A stretch of DNA of 33,010 nucleotides from Candidatus Scybalousia scybalohippi. Its GTDB lineage: Bacteria; Bacteroidota; Bacteroidia; Bacteroidales; P3. The notes under the pieces were generated by a model. That model searched no databases. It was not told the origin of the DNA and was given only the letters and a program-made list of their open reading frames with translations. Positions 1-8,285 of the stretch are shown piece after piece. The translations under genes and the position numbers were made by a program. The stretch spans positions 1 to 33,010 of the forward strand of contig JAGHSX010000163.1 in assembly GCA_018065645.1 (NCBI GenBank). Direction: 5' to 3'. Each line of letters begins with the position of its first letter. The first letter of the stretch is position 1.

Positions 1-314
1 GTTTTAAAAAATTATTTGCCCGTTTTAATTTTTTTAAACGGCGTTTTATTTTTTCACACCTCCATTTGCCTAAATTTTTGTCTCTTTCCCCTCCATCAAA
101 ACCCTCAATTTCTTTCAAAATGCTCCAATTTGTTACAATTTGTCTTATTTCTATACTGCAACTTTGATATTCAAAATTTTTTCATTAACATCGCAGCATC
201 AAAATCAAAAATTTTGTTCCAATATCTTACCCAAATTTTCACCTTTTTGTTTTGTTTATTCACCAATTTTCTCTATCTTTGCGATGTTATTTTTTTTTTT
301 AATCGAAAACAAAT
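1..314. other. Intergenic region with repeat fragment, G-poor stretch and promoter
   Basis: No gene is supported here. Bases 20-54 hold a degenerate copy of the intergenic repeat seen elsewhere in the window: CCGTTT (20-25) faces AAACGG (36-41), and CGTTTTA recurs at 21 and 42, a 21-base step. From about 60 to 240 the plus strand is very poor in G but rich in T, C and A. The promoter of the Sel1-repeat gene lies at 251-281. The open frames over this stretch encode low-complexity F/L/N-rich peptides and look non-coding. Confidence 0.6.
251..281 (+). promoter_or_regulatory. Promoter of the Sel1-repeat gene
   Basis: TTTG at 251-254 and TATCTTTG at 274-281 are 19 bases apart and match the Bacteroidota sigma-70 type pattern TTTG / TAnnTTTG. 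The predicted transcript start leaves a leader of about 25-30 bases before the ATG at 315. Confidence 0.7.
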
Positions 315-611
315 ATGAAAAAAGTATTAGTATTATGCCTAGCAACCATTGTTGCTCTACATTCATTCGCACAAAAAGGACAAGAAGAATTTGAAAAAGG
401 GATATCTTTTTATCAAGAAGAAAATTATACAAAAGCGGTCTCTTGGTTTAAGAAAGCCGCAGAACAAGGTCATGCAGATGCACAATATAATTTGGCTTTC
501 TGCTATGCTAATGGTAACGGAGTAAGCCAAGATTATAAGCAAGCAGCCTCTTGGTATGAGAAAGCCGCAGAACAAGGTCTTGGAGAAGCAATTGAAGCGT
601 TAAAAAAATAA
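315..611 (+). CDS. Small secreted Sel1-like repeat protein
   Basis: A 98-residue protein. Residues 1-20 form a signal peptide with a hydrophobic core and an H-S-F-A-Q cleavage region, so it is probably exported to the periplasm. The rest is TPR-like: a lead-in helix (about 22-40), one full 36-residue Sel1 unit (AVSWFKKAAEQGHADAQYNL onward, ending in the Y-A-N-G-N-G-V turn) and a second half unit (AASWYEKAAEQG). Sel1 repeats bind other proteins, and most family members have many more units, so this is a minimal one. It has its own promoter and a strong terminator, hence a single-gene transcript. The partner is unknown. I am confident of the fold but not of a function. Confidence 0.85.
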   Translation: MKKVLVLCLATIVALHSFAQKGQEEFEKGISFYQEENYTKAVSWFKKAAEQGHADAQYNLAFCYANGNGVSQDYKQAASWYEKAAEQGLGEAIEALKK

Positions 612-659
612 GATAATAAATCTTTGGAGGAAGATTAAGAAATAAAATAAAACAATTGA

Positions 660-698
660 AAACCCCGAAAGTTGAAGAAAAAAAGACTTTCGGGGTTT
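660..698 (+). terminator. Rho-independent terminator of the Sel1-repeat gene
   Basis: AACCCCGAAAGT (661-672) pairs perfectly with ACTTTCGGGGTT (686-697), followed by TGTTTT. It lies 50 bases after the stop codon. Confidence 0.85.
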
Positions 699-812
699 GT
701 TTTAAGATGAAACTTGCTTTTGGTATTAAGTCTTTTCAATCAAAGGTTTCACGACCATTGGTTTTTCATAACAAATTAAATAAAGAATAAGTTAAAGAAA
801 TAGGATAAAGAA

Positions 813-839
813 AAAGGATGCGAGAGGTTCGCATCCTTT
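813..839 (-). terminator. Rho-independent terminator of secA
   Basis: AAAGGATGCGA (813-823) pairs with TCGCATCCTTT (829-839). Read on the minus strand it is followed by a T-rich run and sits 25 bases beyond the secA stop codon. Confidence 0.85.
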
Positions 840-863
840 GTTGTTTTATGTTGTTATAAAGAA

Positions 864-3800
864 TTATTCTTGAAGATTCTTTCCGTGGCAGTTTTTGTAT
901 TTCTTGCCAGAACCACAAGGACAAGGGTCGTTTCTGCCTATTTTGTTTTCCACTCTAACTGGTTGTGGTTTTTCTTTGGCAGGACCGTTTGCAGATGTTT
1001 CTGGTCTTGACTCCATACTTTCACGAGAAGTTCTTATACCACGTTGGTCTGTTGTAGGTTCTTCTGTTTCTCTTATGTTGTTGGCTGCTATAGGTAATGC
1101 TGCACGGCAAAGGAATGAAGAAATGTCGTGGTTGATTTCTATAAGCATCTGTTCAAATAGGTTGAAACTTTCTATCTTGTAGATAACCAATGGGTCTTTT
1201 TGTTCGTAAGAAGCATTCTGTACATTTTGTCTCAAATCATCAAGATTTCTTAGATGTTCTTTCCAAGCGTTGTCTATGATTTGTAGAGTGATGCTCTTTT
1301 CAATGCTCAAGGCTATTTCTTTTCCTTCGCTTTCGTATGATTTCTTTATAGGAGCGATAGCGTTGATAGTCTTGATACCATCTGTGATAGGGAAGGCAAC
1401 GTTTTCAAATCTGTTGTTGCCACTTTCTACAAGGTTTTTAACATAAGGGAAAGCAAGGAATGAAATCTTATCCATTCTGTCTTTGTACCATTTGTAAACA
1501 GCGTCAAACAGTTTGTCTTTTATTACGCTACTCTTTTCCTTGTTGTATTCTTCTTCTGATATAGGAAGTTCAAAGCTGAATGTTGTAAGGAACTGGTTGT
1601 TCATTTCTTCGTATTCCAAATCGTTGTCAACCAAGACTGCAACACAGTCATACATCATATTTGAAAGGTCGATGGCAAGCTTGTCTCCATAAAGAGCGTT
1701 GTGACGTTTTGTGTAGATAACTGTACGTTGGTTGTTCATTACGTCGTCATATTCCAACAATCTCTTACGAATACCAAAGTTGTTTTCTTCCACTTTCTTT
1801 TGAGCTCTTTCTATGCTCTTGGTCATCATTGGGTGTTGGATAACTTCTCCTTCTTTGATACCTAGTCTATCCATCATCTTGACCATTCTTTCAGAGCCAA
1901 ACAGACGCATAAGTTTGTCTTCCAAAGAAACAAAGAATTGAGAAGAACCTGGGTCTCCCTGACGACCAGCACGACCTCTTAGCTGACGGTCAACTCTTCG
2001 TGATTCGTGTCTTTCTGTGCCTATGATAGCAAGACCACCTGCATCTTTTACACCTTCGCCAAGCTTGATGTCGGTACCACGGCCAGCCATATTTGTTGCT
2101 ATGGTTACGGCTCCAGGACGACCTGCAAGAGCAACGATTTCTGCTTCTTTCTGGTGAAGTTTAGCGTTAAGTACCTGGTGAGGAATCTTTCTTAGTTTAA
2201 GCATCTTGCTCAGCAATTCAGAAGTCTCCACGTCAACAGTACCAATAAGTACAGGTCTGTTTTCTTCTCTTAGTCTTTCTACTTCTGCTATTACGGCAGC
2301 AAATTTCTCACGTTTTGTTTTGTATATAAGGTCTTCGTTGTCGAATCTTACTACAGGTCTGTTTGTAGGAATAGTTACAACGTCCAGTTTGTATATGTTC
2401 CAAAGTTCTCCAGCTTCTGTTTCAGCAGTACCAGTCATACCAGCAAGCTTCTTGTACATACGGAAATAGTTTTGAAGGGTGATTGTAGCGTATGTCTGAG
2501 TTGCAGCCTGAACTTTTACTTTTTCTTTAGCTTCTATCGCTTGATGCAGACCGTCGGAATATCTTCTTCCTTCCATGATACGTCCTGTCTGCTCATCGAC
2601 GATTTTTATCTGGTCTCCAACAACGATGTATTCAACATTGTTTTCAAACAAAGCATAAGCTTTCAATAATTGGTTTATTGTGTGAACTCTGTCGCTCTGG
2701 ATAGCAAATGTCTGCATGATTTCACTCTTCTTCTGAGCTTTTTCTTCTGCAGTAAGGTTTTCTTTTTCCAGTTCTGCTATCTGTGATCCAACGTCTGGTA
2801 AGATGTAGAACTTAGGATCTTCTCCAAGTTTTGACAAATATTCTATACCCTTTTCTGTAAGTTCTATCTGGTTGTGCTGTTCTTCTATTACGAAGTAAAG
2901 CTCATCATCTACTATGTGCATTTCTTTCTGTTGGTCTTGCATATAGTATGCTTCAGTCTTAAGCATTAAAGACTTCATACCAGTCTCACTAAGAAGTTTT
3001 ATCAAGGCTTTGTTCTTAGGCAAACCATGGTGTGCTCTAAGAAGAAGTTTTCCTCCTTCAGCTTCTTCTTCGGCTGTCTTGTTGTCCTTGTTCAATATTG
3101 TACGAGCGTCGGAGATAACCTGAGTTACAAGTTGTCTTTGTACGTTGTAAAGTTTCTCGATTATAGGACAGAATCTGTCAAATTCTTGGTCATCACCTTT
3201 TGGAGTAGGACCAGAAATGATAAGAGGTGTACGAGCATCGTCAATCAATACTGAGTCAACCTCATCGACGATAGCATAGTTGTGTTCTCTTTGTACTATC
3301 TCGTTTGTGTTGTTACACATGTTGTCTCTAAGGTAGTCAAAACCAAACTCGTTGTTTGTACCATATGTAATATCACAGTTGTATGCTCTTCTTCTTTCTT
3401 CAGAACTTGGCTCGTGTTTATCTATACAATCTACGCTTAGTCCGTGGAATTCAAACAGACGTCCCATCCATTCGCTGTCACGTTTTGCCAAATAGTCGTT
3501 GACAGTTACAACATGAACACCTTTTCCTGGAAGAGCGTTAAGGTAGATAGGTAAGGTAGCAACCAAAGTCTTTCCTTCACCTGTTGCCATTTCAGCAATC
3601 TTTCCTTCGTGAAGAACTATACCACCTATAAGCTGAACATCGTAGTGAATCATATCCCATTTGATCATAGATCCACCTGCCATCCATTCATTTTTGTAGT
3701 AAGCTTTGTCTCCTTCTATTCTTATGGCATCACGACAAGTTGAAAGATATCTGTCATATTCTGATGCTGTCACTTCCACTTCTGGGTTTTCAGTAAAACG

Positions 3801-4160
3801 CTTTGCAGTCTCTTTTACTACAGCAAACGCTTCAGGAAGGATCTGCTTAAGCATATCCTGTGTTTTAGAATAGATTTTTTTGTCCAAATCTTCTATACGA
3901 GAATAGCGTTTCTGCTTGTCTCCTATAGACATTTCAAAGTTGGTATCTAATTCTTCTTTAATCTGTCTTTTTTCTTCCTCTTCTTCTCTTACGGCCTGTT
4001 GTATAGAGTTTCTAAACTCCATAGTCTTTGCACGTAATTCATCTGTTGAAAGATTTTTAATATCATCGTAAGCAGCCAAACATTGCTTTAAGATAGGATT
4101 GATTTCCTTTAAGTCTCTTTGGCTTTTGTTTCCAAATAATGAAGCTAAAAAATTTTTCAT
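864..4160 (-). CDS. secA: Protein translocase subunit SecA
   Basis: SecA is the ATPase that drives unfolded preproteins through SecYEG at the inner membrane. The 1098-residue length fits the long Bacteroidota form. Visible parts: Walker A M-A-T-G-E-G-K-T at about 191-198, Walker B D-E-V-D at 299-302 followed by [11 protein letters not shown], a long charged preprotein-binding region, the second helicase domain with N-M-A-G-R-G-T-D and the [16 protein letters not shown] motif, then the helical wing/scaffold. The C-terminus has the SEC-C zinc motif (C1080, C1082, C1091, H1092). The ATG lies one base after the stop codon of the upstream ligase-like gene, which implies co-transcription with polysaccharide genes. 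No clear promoter of its own was found; a weak TATTTTTG match on the minus strand at 4432-4425, inside the upstream gene, is a possible internal one. Confidence 0.98.
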   Translation of the reverse strand: MKNFLASLFGNKSQRDLKEINPILKQCLAAYDDIKNLSTDELRAKTMEFRNSIQQAVREEEEEKRQIKEELDTNFEMSIGDKQKRYSRIEDLDKKIYSKTQDMLKQILPEAFAVVKETAKRFTENPEVEVTASEYDRYLSTCRDAIRIEGDKAYYKNEWMAGGSMIKWDMIHYDVQLIGGIVLHEGKIAEMATGEGKTLVATLPIYLNALPGKGVHVVTVNDYLAKRDSEWMGRLFEFHGLSVDCIDKHEPSSEERRRAYNCDITYGTNNEFGFDYLRDNMCNNTNEIVQREHNYAIVDEVDSVLIDDARTPLIISGPTPKGDDQEFDRFCPIIEKLYNVQRQLVTQVISDARTILNKDNKTAEEEAEGGKLLLRAHHGLPKNKALIKLLSETGMKSLMLKTEAYYMQDQQKEMHIVDDELYFVIEEQHNQIELTEKGIEYLSKLGEDPKFYILPDVGSQIAELEKENLTAEEKAQKKSEIMQTFAIQSDRVHTINQLLKAYALFENNVEYIVVGDQIKIVDEQTGRIMEGRRYSDGLHQAIEAKEKVKVQAATQTYATITLQNYFRMYKKLAGMTGTAETEAGELWNIYKLDVVTIPTNRPVVRFDNEDLIYKTKREKFAAVIAEVERLREENRPVLIGTVDVETSELLSKMLKLRKIPHQVLNAKLHQKEAEIVALAGRPGAVTIATNMAGRGTDIKLGEGVKDAGGLAIIGTERHESRRVDRQLRGRAGRQGDPGSSQFFVSLEDKLMRLFGSERMVKMMDRLGIKEGEVIQHPMMTKSIERAQKKVEENNFGIRKRLLEYDDVMNNQRTVIYTKRHNALYGDKLAIDLSNMMYDCVAVLVDNDLEYEEMNNQFLTTFSFELPISEEEYNKEKSSVIKDKLFDAVYKWYKDRMDKISFLAFPYVKNLVESGNNRFENVAFPITDGIKTINAIAPIKKSYESEGKEIALSIEKSITLQIIDNAWKEHLRNLDDLRQNVQNASYEQKDPLVIYKIESFNLFEQMLIEINHDISSFLCRAALPIAANNIRETEEPTTDQRGIRTSRESMESRPETSANGPAKEKPQPVRVENKIGRNDPCPCGSGKKYKNCHGKNLQE

Positions 4161-4161
4161 C

Positions 4162-5649
4162 TTATTTTATATCTATGTGATTATTTTGTGAATTATCTTT
4201 GTTTTCTATCTGTTTCTCGTTTTTCTCTTGATACAAATCCAGTGCCACTATCATAGAAGTCAAAACCCAGAACGGAATTGCCAATTTGTCAGTGTCAAGG
4301 AAGTTGTTCATCACGCCATGGATGTAGTATGTGATAAGGCTGAGAGTGATGAATAATGATAGGTTAGCTACATCTTTATCCTTTGCTCTGTGGTAAACTC
4401 TCAGTCCATAGTAAACGCTTGTTGCAAAAATAAGTATGATTATCAGACAGCCAATAAAACCTGTCTCACACAAAGGTCCTATGTATTCGCTGTGAGCATT
4501 TCCCAATGTTCCTTCATTGGTAGATATTACCGTTCTTTCAGAAGACTTCTGGTAGCTACCATAAACGAATTGGAAAGTACCGAAACCCCAGCCAACAATA
4601 GGTCTGTCTTTTGTCATTCTCCAGGCACAAGACCAACGATTCAAACGCTCTGTGTTTGAAGCATCAGTGGATATGTTACTCATAGACTGGATATGTTCTG
4701 AGATATTTCCTGAAGAATCTTGGTCGTTTCTTTCCAACTTTTGTACAATACCATTCCAGGAGAATGCAATTACAACAGCAAATAGGAAAGTACTCCAGCC
4801 TATCAGTTTAGGACTTATTTTCAGTTTTACTATAGTGAAAACTCCAAGGGCAGCAAATACGCTCAACCATGTTGCTCTGGCGTAGCAAAGTACCAAACCT
4901 ATCAATAGCCAGATGCAAATCCAGATAAATAATCCCCGTATCCATTTCTGATTGTATAAACTCTTCTTTGCGAAAAGGTAGTACAGGGAGATAGGGGTAA
5001 ACAATCCTATTGCAGCACCATAAGCTGTGTGATCGCAATAAAAAGGTTGCATTATATAATCTGCAAAGTCATGGTCAAACCCTGTAGCTGCATATTTGAT
5101 AGAGCTGATAAGGATGACAATGCTAAGGGTAAATCCATAGGCAAGGACAAACCAAAGCATTTTTTTGTAATCCTTGAATACTATTATCATAAGGAAGTAA
5201 CAAGGAATGACGAAAAATAGTCTTGCGATAAGGTGTTTTAAAGATACAATAACATCCCAACTGAATATTGTAGTGAATGCAATCCAAACTATAGACATGA
5301 TTATCCAAAAAGATATTGGATGCTCAAGATGTTTGATGTAAAATTTCTTGTTGAAGAAACATTCCCAAAGAAATACTAGCATTACTAACACCAACATCGG
5401 TTCTGTAGGAACCGTTACCGATACGGTCTCATTCCTAAAAAATATAGACAAAGGTGTTAAGAATCCAATAAAAAATACAGAGTAGTAAAATTTAGAAAAG
5501 ATGAGGATAAGTCCTAAAACAAGTAATGGAATGAAGGCAAACAAATCCAGCCCATATTCTACTGCTTGGAAACCCAGCAGTATGAATACAAGGCAAGAAA
5601 TACCTATTAGGATAAGTTCTTTATTTTTATACTTCTTGAGGAGTTGCAT
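4162..5649 (-). CDS. O-antigen ligase / polymerase-like membrane protein
   Basis: A polytopic inner-membrane protein with about 10-12 hydrophobic segments. It belongs to the O-antigen ligase superfamily (WaaL/Wzy-type), which joins or polymerises undecaprenyl-linked glycans on the periplasmic face. Support: the R-A-T-W-L-S-V motif in a central helix, a large periplasmic loop rich in N/S/D, and in that loop W-G-F-G-T-F followed by [14 protein letters not shown], where the His-containing segment is typical of these enzymes. I chose the ATG at 5649, which overlaps the upstream gene by 23 bases; an ATG at 5682 in the same frame would add 11 polar residues and a 56-base overlap. The upstream Wzz-like gene supports a polysaccharide role. 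Ligase and polymerase cannot be told apart from sequence. Confidence 0.85.
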   Translation of the reverse strand: MQLLKKYKNKELILIGISCLVFILLGFQAVEYGLDLFAFIPLLVLGLILIFSKFYYSVFFIGFLTPLSIFFRNETVSVTVPTEPMLVLVMLVFLWECFFNKKFYIKHLEHPISFWIIMSIVWIAFTTIFSWDVIVSLKHLIARLFFVIPCYFLMIIVFKDYKKMLWFVLAYGFTLSIVILISSIKYAATGFDHDFADYIMQPFYCDHTAYGAAIGLFTPISLYYLFAKKSLYNQKWIRGLFIWICIWLLIGLVLCYARATWLSVFAALGVFTIVKLKISPKLIGWSTFLFAVVIAFSWNGIVQKLERNDQDSSGNISEHIQSMSNISTDASNTERLNRWSCAWRMTKDRPIVGWGFGTFQFVYGSYQKSSERTVISTNEGTLGNAHSEYIGPLCETGFIGCLIIILIFATSVYYGLRVYHRAKDKDVANLSLFITLSLITYYIHGVMNNFLDTDKLAIPFWVLTSMIVALDLYQEKNEKQIENKDNSQNNHIDIK

Positions 5650-6634
5650 CTTGTTCTTTTGAAGAATATTTTTCTCTAACAACCAAAACTTCTGCAGCTA
5701 TAAGAGTACAGCACAATGCAGAGATAAGAACGATTATACTTCTTTTTGGTTTATCTTTCTTTGAAGAAACTGTTGCATATTCAACTATGAAGTCTGTAGG
5801 TATTTGAGCATTCAAATCCAAGACAGCTTGTTCGTAATGTTCATCCCAAGTCTGTAAAGTCTTTCTCTTTAGTTCCAACTGACCTATAAGGTTTGCAATC
5901 TGGTGACCATATTTTGCAACGGAATCCATCTTTTGTTCTATTCTGCTGACGCCTGCAGTATTTCCTGCAGCTATCTGTTTGGCAAGTTCCATAGCAAGAC
6001 GATCTCCGTAGTGTTCTGGATTGTACATCTTTGCATCGTGTGAAAGGATAGCAACAGAGTCTACCAAAACATCTATTTCGTCAACTATTCTTTGACGAGA
6101 AGCTTCAAGACAAGATTTTATACTATCTGCTTTTGCTTCTTTCATTTTATATCTAAGGATATTTAATTCGCTAATCATATAGTTAGCAATATCTGCAGCA
6201 TACTTAGGGTCTTTATCCCAAACGGTAAGTTTAACTCCAAGATAGTCGGAACGCTTTATCTGTATGTTCTTTTGGAGTTTTAGCAAAAGTCTGTCTCCTG
6301 CTGCAGGACCATTATTTATTCCATAATGTTCTTTAAGATTGAATTTTATTGCAGTCTTTTCCAATATAGGCCAAGAACCTAACATTTCCAATATATATTC
6401 ACTTTCTTTCTCTGTACCATAAAGATAAGGATCAAGTCTGTCTCCTTCGTTTAGAAGAGATTTAGATTGAGAATTTACAGCACTAGGAAGTAATAAGGCT
6501 TGTGATTTGTAGTAGTTTGTCAAAAGTAAAGACAATCCCGCACTTACAAGACCTGAAACAACGAAAACTATGCATAAAAGTTTACAATGTTTCTTTAGAA
6601 AGTTCAAAGTTCCTTTATAATTTAAACTATTCAT
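5627..6634 (-). CDS. Wzz-type polysaccharide chain-length regulator
   Basis: A 335-residue protein with the layout of polysaccharide co-polymerases: a short cytoplasmic N-terminus, a membrane helix at about 17-38, a long periplasmic helical domain, and a second membrane helix at about 299-320 with a charged tail. The motif Y-Y-K-S-Q-A-L-L-L-P just after the first helix is typical. Such proteins set the chain length of O-antigen or capsule made by a Wzy polymerase; the next gene is a ligase/polymerase-like protein whose frame overlaps this one. No tyrosine-kinase domain is present. It is the first gene of the apparent operon leading into secA and has a clear promoter about 50 bases upstream. 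Confidence 0.85.
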   Translation of the reverse strand: MNSLNYKGTLNFLKKHCKLLCIVFVVSGLVSAGLSLLLTNYYKSQALLLPSAVNSQSKSLLNEGDRLDPYLYGTEKESEYILEMLGSWPILEKTAIKFNLKEHYGINNGPAAGDRLLLKLQKNIQIKRSDYLGVKLTVWDKDPKYAADIANYMISELNILRYKMKEAKADSIKSCLEASRQRIVDEIDVLVDSVAILSHDAKMYNPEHYGDRLAMELAKQIAAGNTAGVSRIEQKMDSVAKYGHQIANLIGQLELKRKTLQTWDEHYEQAVLDLNAQIPTDFIVEYATVSSKKDKPKRSIIVLISALCCTLIAAEVLVVREKYSSKEQDATPQEV

Positions 6635-6680
6635 ATATTTGTGTGATTATGTGTTAATACTCTTTATGTAAAACAATCTG

Positions 6681-6711
6681 CAAAGGTAATCATTTTTTCT
6701 CTATTTACAAA
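6681..6711 (-). promoter_or_regulatory. Promoter of the wzz-like / ligase / secA operon
   Basis: On the minus strand TTTG (6711-6708) and TACCTTTG (6688-6681) are 19 bases apart, matching the Bacteroidota pattern. The predicted leader to the ATG at 6634 is about 40 bases. Confidence 0.7.
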
Positions 6712-6776
6712 AAATCAAGATCTTATTTTACCTTTACAAATAGGGAATAGGGGTGATTGAATATTTAGACACAAAA

Positions 6777-6811
6777 AAACGTGAGTCTTTCTTTAGAAAA
6801 ACTCACGTTTT
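6777..6811 (-). terminator. Rho-independent terminator after the fucosidase gene
   Basis: AAAACGTGAGT (6777-6787) pairs with ACTCACGTTTT (6801-6811). On the minus strand the stem is followed by a run of T. It separates the pyrE-to-fucosidase unit from the wzz promoter. Confidence 0.85.
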
Positions 6812-6821
6812 GAAAAAATAA

Positions 6822-6851
6822 TTCTTCGTTTTATTTCGCTAAAACTTGCTT
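6822..6851. repeat. Fragment of the CTTCGTTTTA intergenic repeat
   Basis: TTCTTCGTTTTA followed by TTTCGCTAAAAC resembles the units at 32681-32735 and 32809-32830. It lies between the fucosidase stop codon and its terminator, so it would be in the 3' untranslated part of that mRNA. It is short and degenerate. Confidence 0.45.
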
Positions 6852-8273
6852 TTACAATTCTATAACCAAAACATTTTTCTCTGCGATAGTTTCAGGTTTC
6901 TTTATTGTTAGAGTGTATGTGTTTCCTTTCTTCTTTAGAGAAGCTTTTTGTTTGGTTCCCAAGATTTTCTTGTTGCCTGTCTTAAGTTTTTCAGAGAAAG
7001 AGAATTTATATTCTCCATTTAAAGAAGTAGAATCTGAAAGAAGTATCAATGCGTAATTTTTTCCGTTTTTGTTATGAGTGAAGCAAACATTACTTTCTTT
7101 GTATGGAGCAATAGGACGAGTATTGTAGATTGCCTCTCCATTTATTCTCATCCATTCTCCCATAGCTTTCATTCTGTCAAGGGCAGGTTGTGGAAGGTTC
7201 CCGTTTTCATCTGGACCGACATTCAAAAGGAAGTTTCCTCCTTTTGCCACTACGTCAACAAGAATGTGAAGAAGTTGGTTGACAGATTTGTAGTTGTCAT
7301 TTTTAACATAAGACCAGCTATCTCCCATAGTCATACATGTTTCCCAAGGATAATCCAGAGGCTTGTCTGGTACTTGTTGTTCTGGAGTACGATAGTTTTC
7401 ATATTTTCCTCCGACACTTCTGTCAACGATTATAAGATCCTCATTGTTTTCTCTTGCCATTTTAGCAATCTTAGGCATGTTGATATCTTGTATTCTTTTG
7501 TATGCTCCTAGCCAAGACTCCTCATCACTGCCAGGTAATACACTCCAAGAAGGACGAATCCAGCCACCATCTAGCCATAGAATATCTATCTCGCCGTAGT
7601 TATGTGTTATTTCTTTTATCTGATTGTAAGTGAAATCACAGAAGGCTTGCCATTTTTCAGGGTGCTTTTCTATGTTGTAGTTTACGTTACGATCTGGTGT
7701 TGCCCACAAAGGAGACCAGTAATCTTTGTTATGCCAGTCTGCCTTTGAGAAATAAAGGCCTGTCCAGAAATTTTCTGCTTTGAAAGCATCAACAACTTGT
7801 TTCACTATATCGTTGTTTTTGCTTTTTGAGTACGGACAATCTCTTCCTGCAACGCTGTAGTCTGTATATTTTGTGTCGTACATACAGAATCCATCATGGT
7901 GTTTTGTTGTGAAAACAAAATATTTCATTCCTGCGTCTTTTGCAGCCTTTGCCCATTTCTTTGCGTCAAAGTTCTTTGGGTTGAATTTCTTGTTAAGGTT
8001 CCAGTACCATTGTTTGTAAGGCTCGTATTCTTCTCCTTTTCTGTCAATCCATTCTTCATTGCAGATAGACCAACTTTCTACTAGTTGTTCTGTTGCATAG
8101 ATTCCCCAATGAGCAAAAAATCCAAATTTTAGATCCTGCCATTCAGATATTCTTTTTACTATTATAGGATTGGTTTCGTCTTGTTGTTCTTCCTTAGTTA
8201 TCTCTCTATTGTTTTGTGCTAACAAAGAAAAACTAGTAAGAGCCAACATAATTGTTAAAAAAATCTTTTTCAT
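6852..8273 (-). CDS. Exported alpha-L-fucosidase, GH29
   Basis: This 473-residue enzyme hydrolyses terminal alpha-L-fucose from glycans such as host mucin or plant xyloglucan. The signal peptide is residues 1-20 (S-L-L-A-Q). GH29 hallmarks: K-F-G-F-F-A-H-W-G-I-Y at about 49-59, F-T-T-K-H-H-D-G-F-C at 121-130, and I-D-I-L-W-L-D-G-G-W, where D235 is the expected nucleophile of this retaining family. A small beta-sandwich follows the barrel. There is no T9SS sorting domain and no lipobox, so a periplasmic location is likely. It starts 12 bases after the PD40/OmpA-like gene and should share its transcript from pyrE. The linkage it cleaves cannot be read from the sequence. Confidence 0.93.
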   Translation of the reverse strand: MKKIFLTIMLALTSFSLLAQNNREITKEEQQDETNPIIVKRISEWQDLKFGFFAHWGIYATEQLVESWSICNEEWIDRKGEEYEPYKQWYWNLNKKFNPKNFDAKKWAKAAKDAGMKYFVFTTKHHDGFCMYDTKYTDYSVAGRDCPYSKSKNNDIVKQVVDAFKAENFWTGLYFSKADWHNKDYWSPLWATPDRNVNYNIEKHPEKWQAFCDFTYNQIKEITHNYGEIDILWLDGGWIRPSWSVLPGSDEESWLGAYKRIQDINMPKIAKMARENNEDLIIVDRSVGGKYENYRTPEQQVPDKPLDYPWETCMTMGDSWSYVKNDNYKSVNQLLHILVDVVAKGGNFLLNVGPDENGNLPQPALDRMKAMGEWMRINGEAIYNTRPIAPYKESNVCFTHNKNGKNYALILLSDSTSLNGEYKFSFSEKLKTGNKKILGTKQKASLKKKGNTYTLTIKKPETIAEKNVLVIEL

Positions 8274-8285
8274 TACGTATGTTTT

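Noticed and set aside
16..394. Overlapping plus-strand frames before and across the Sel1 gene start
   Set aside because: Low-complexity Phe/Leu/Asn-rich peptides over a G-poor gap; the signal-peptide-bearing frame from 315 is the real gene.
820..840. GGTTCGCATCC resembling a tRNA T-loop
   Set aside because: It is the loop and arm of the secA terminator; no acceptor stem, anticodon arm or D-arm surrounds it.
7074..7511. 145-residue plus-strand frame inside the fucosidase gene
   Set aside because: Antisense to conserved GH29 motifs, with no promoter or family resemblance.
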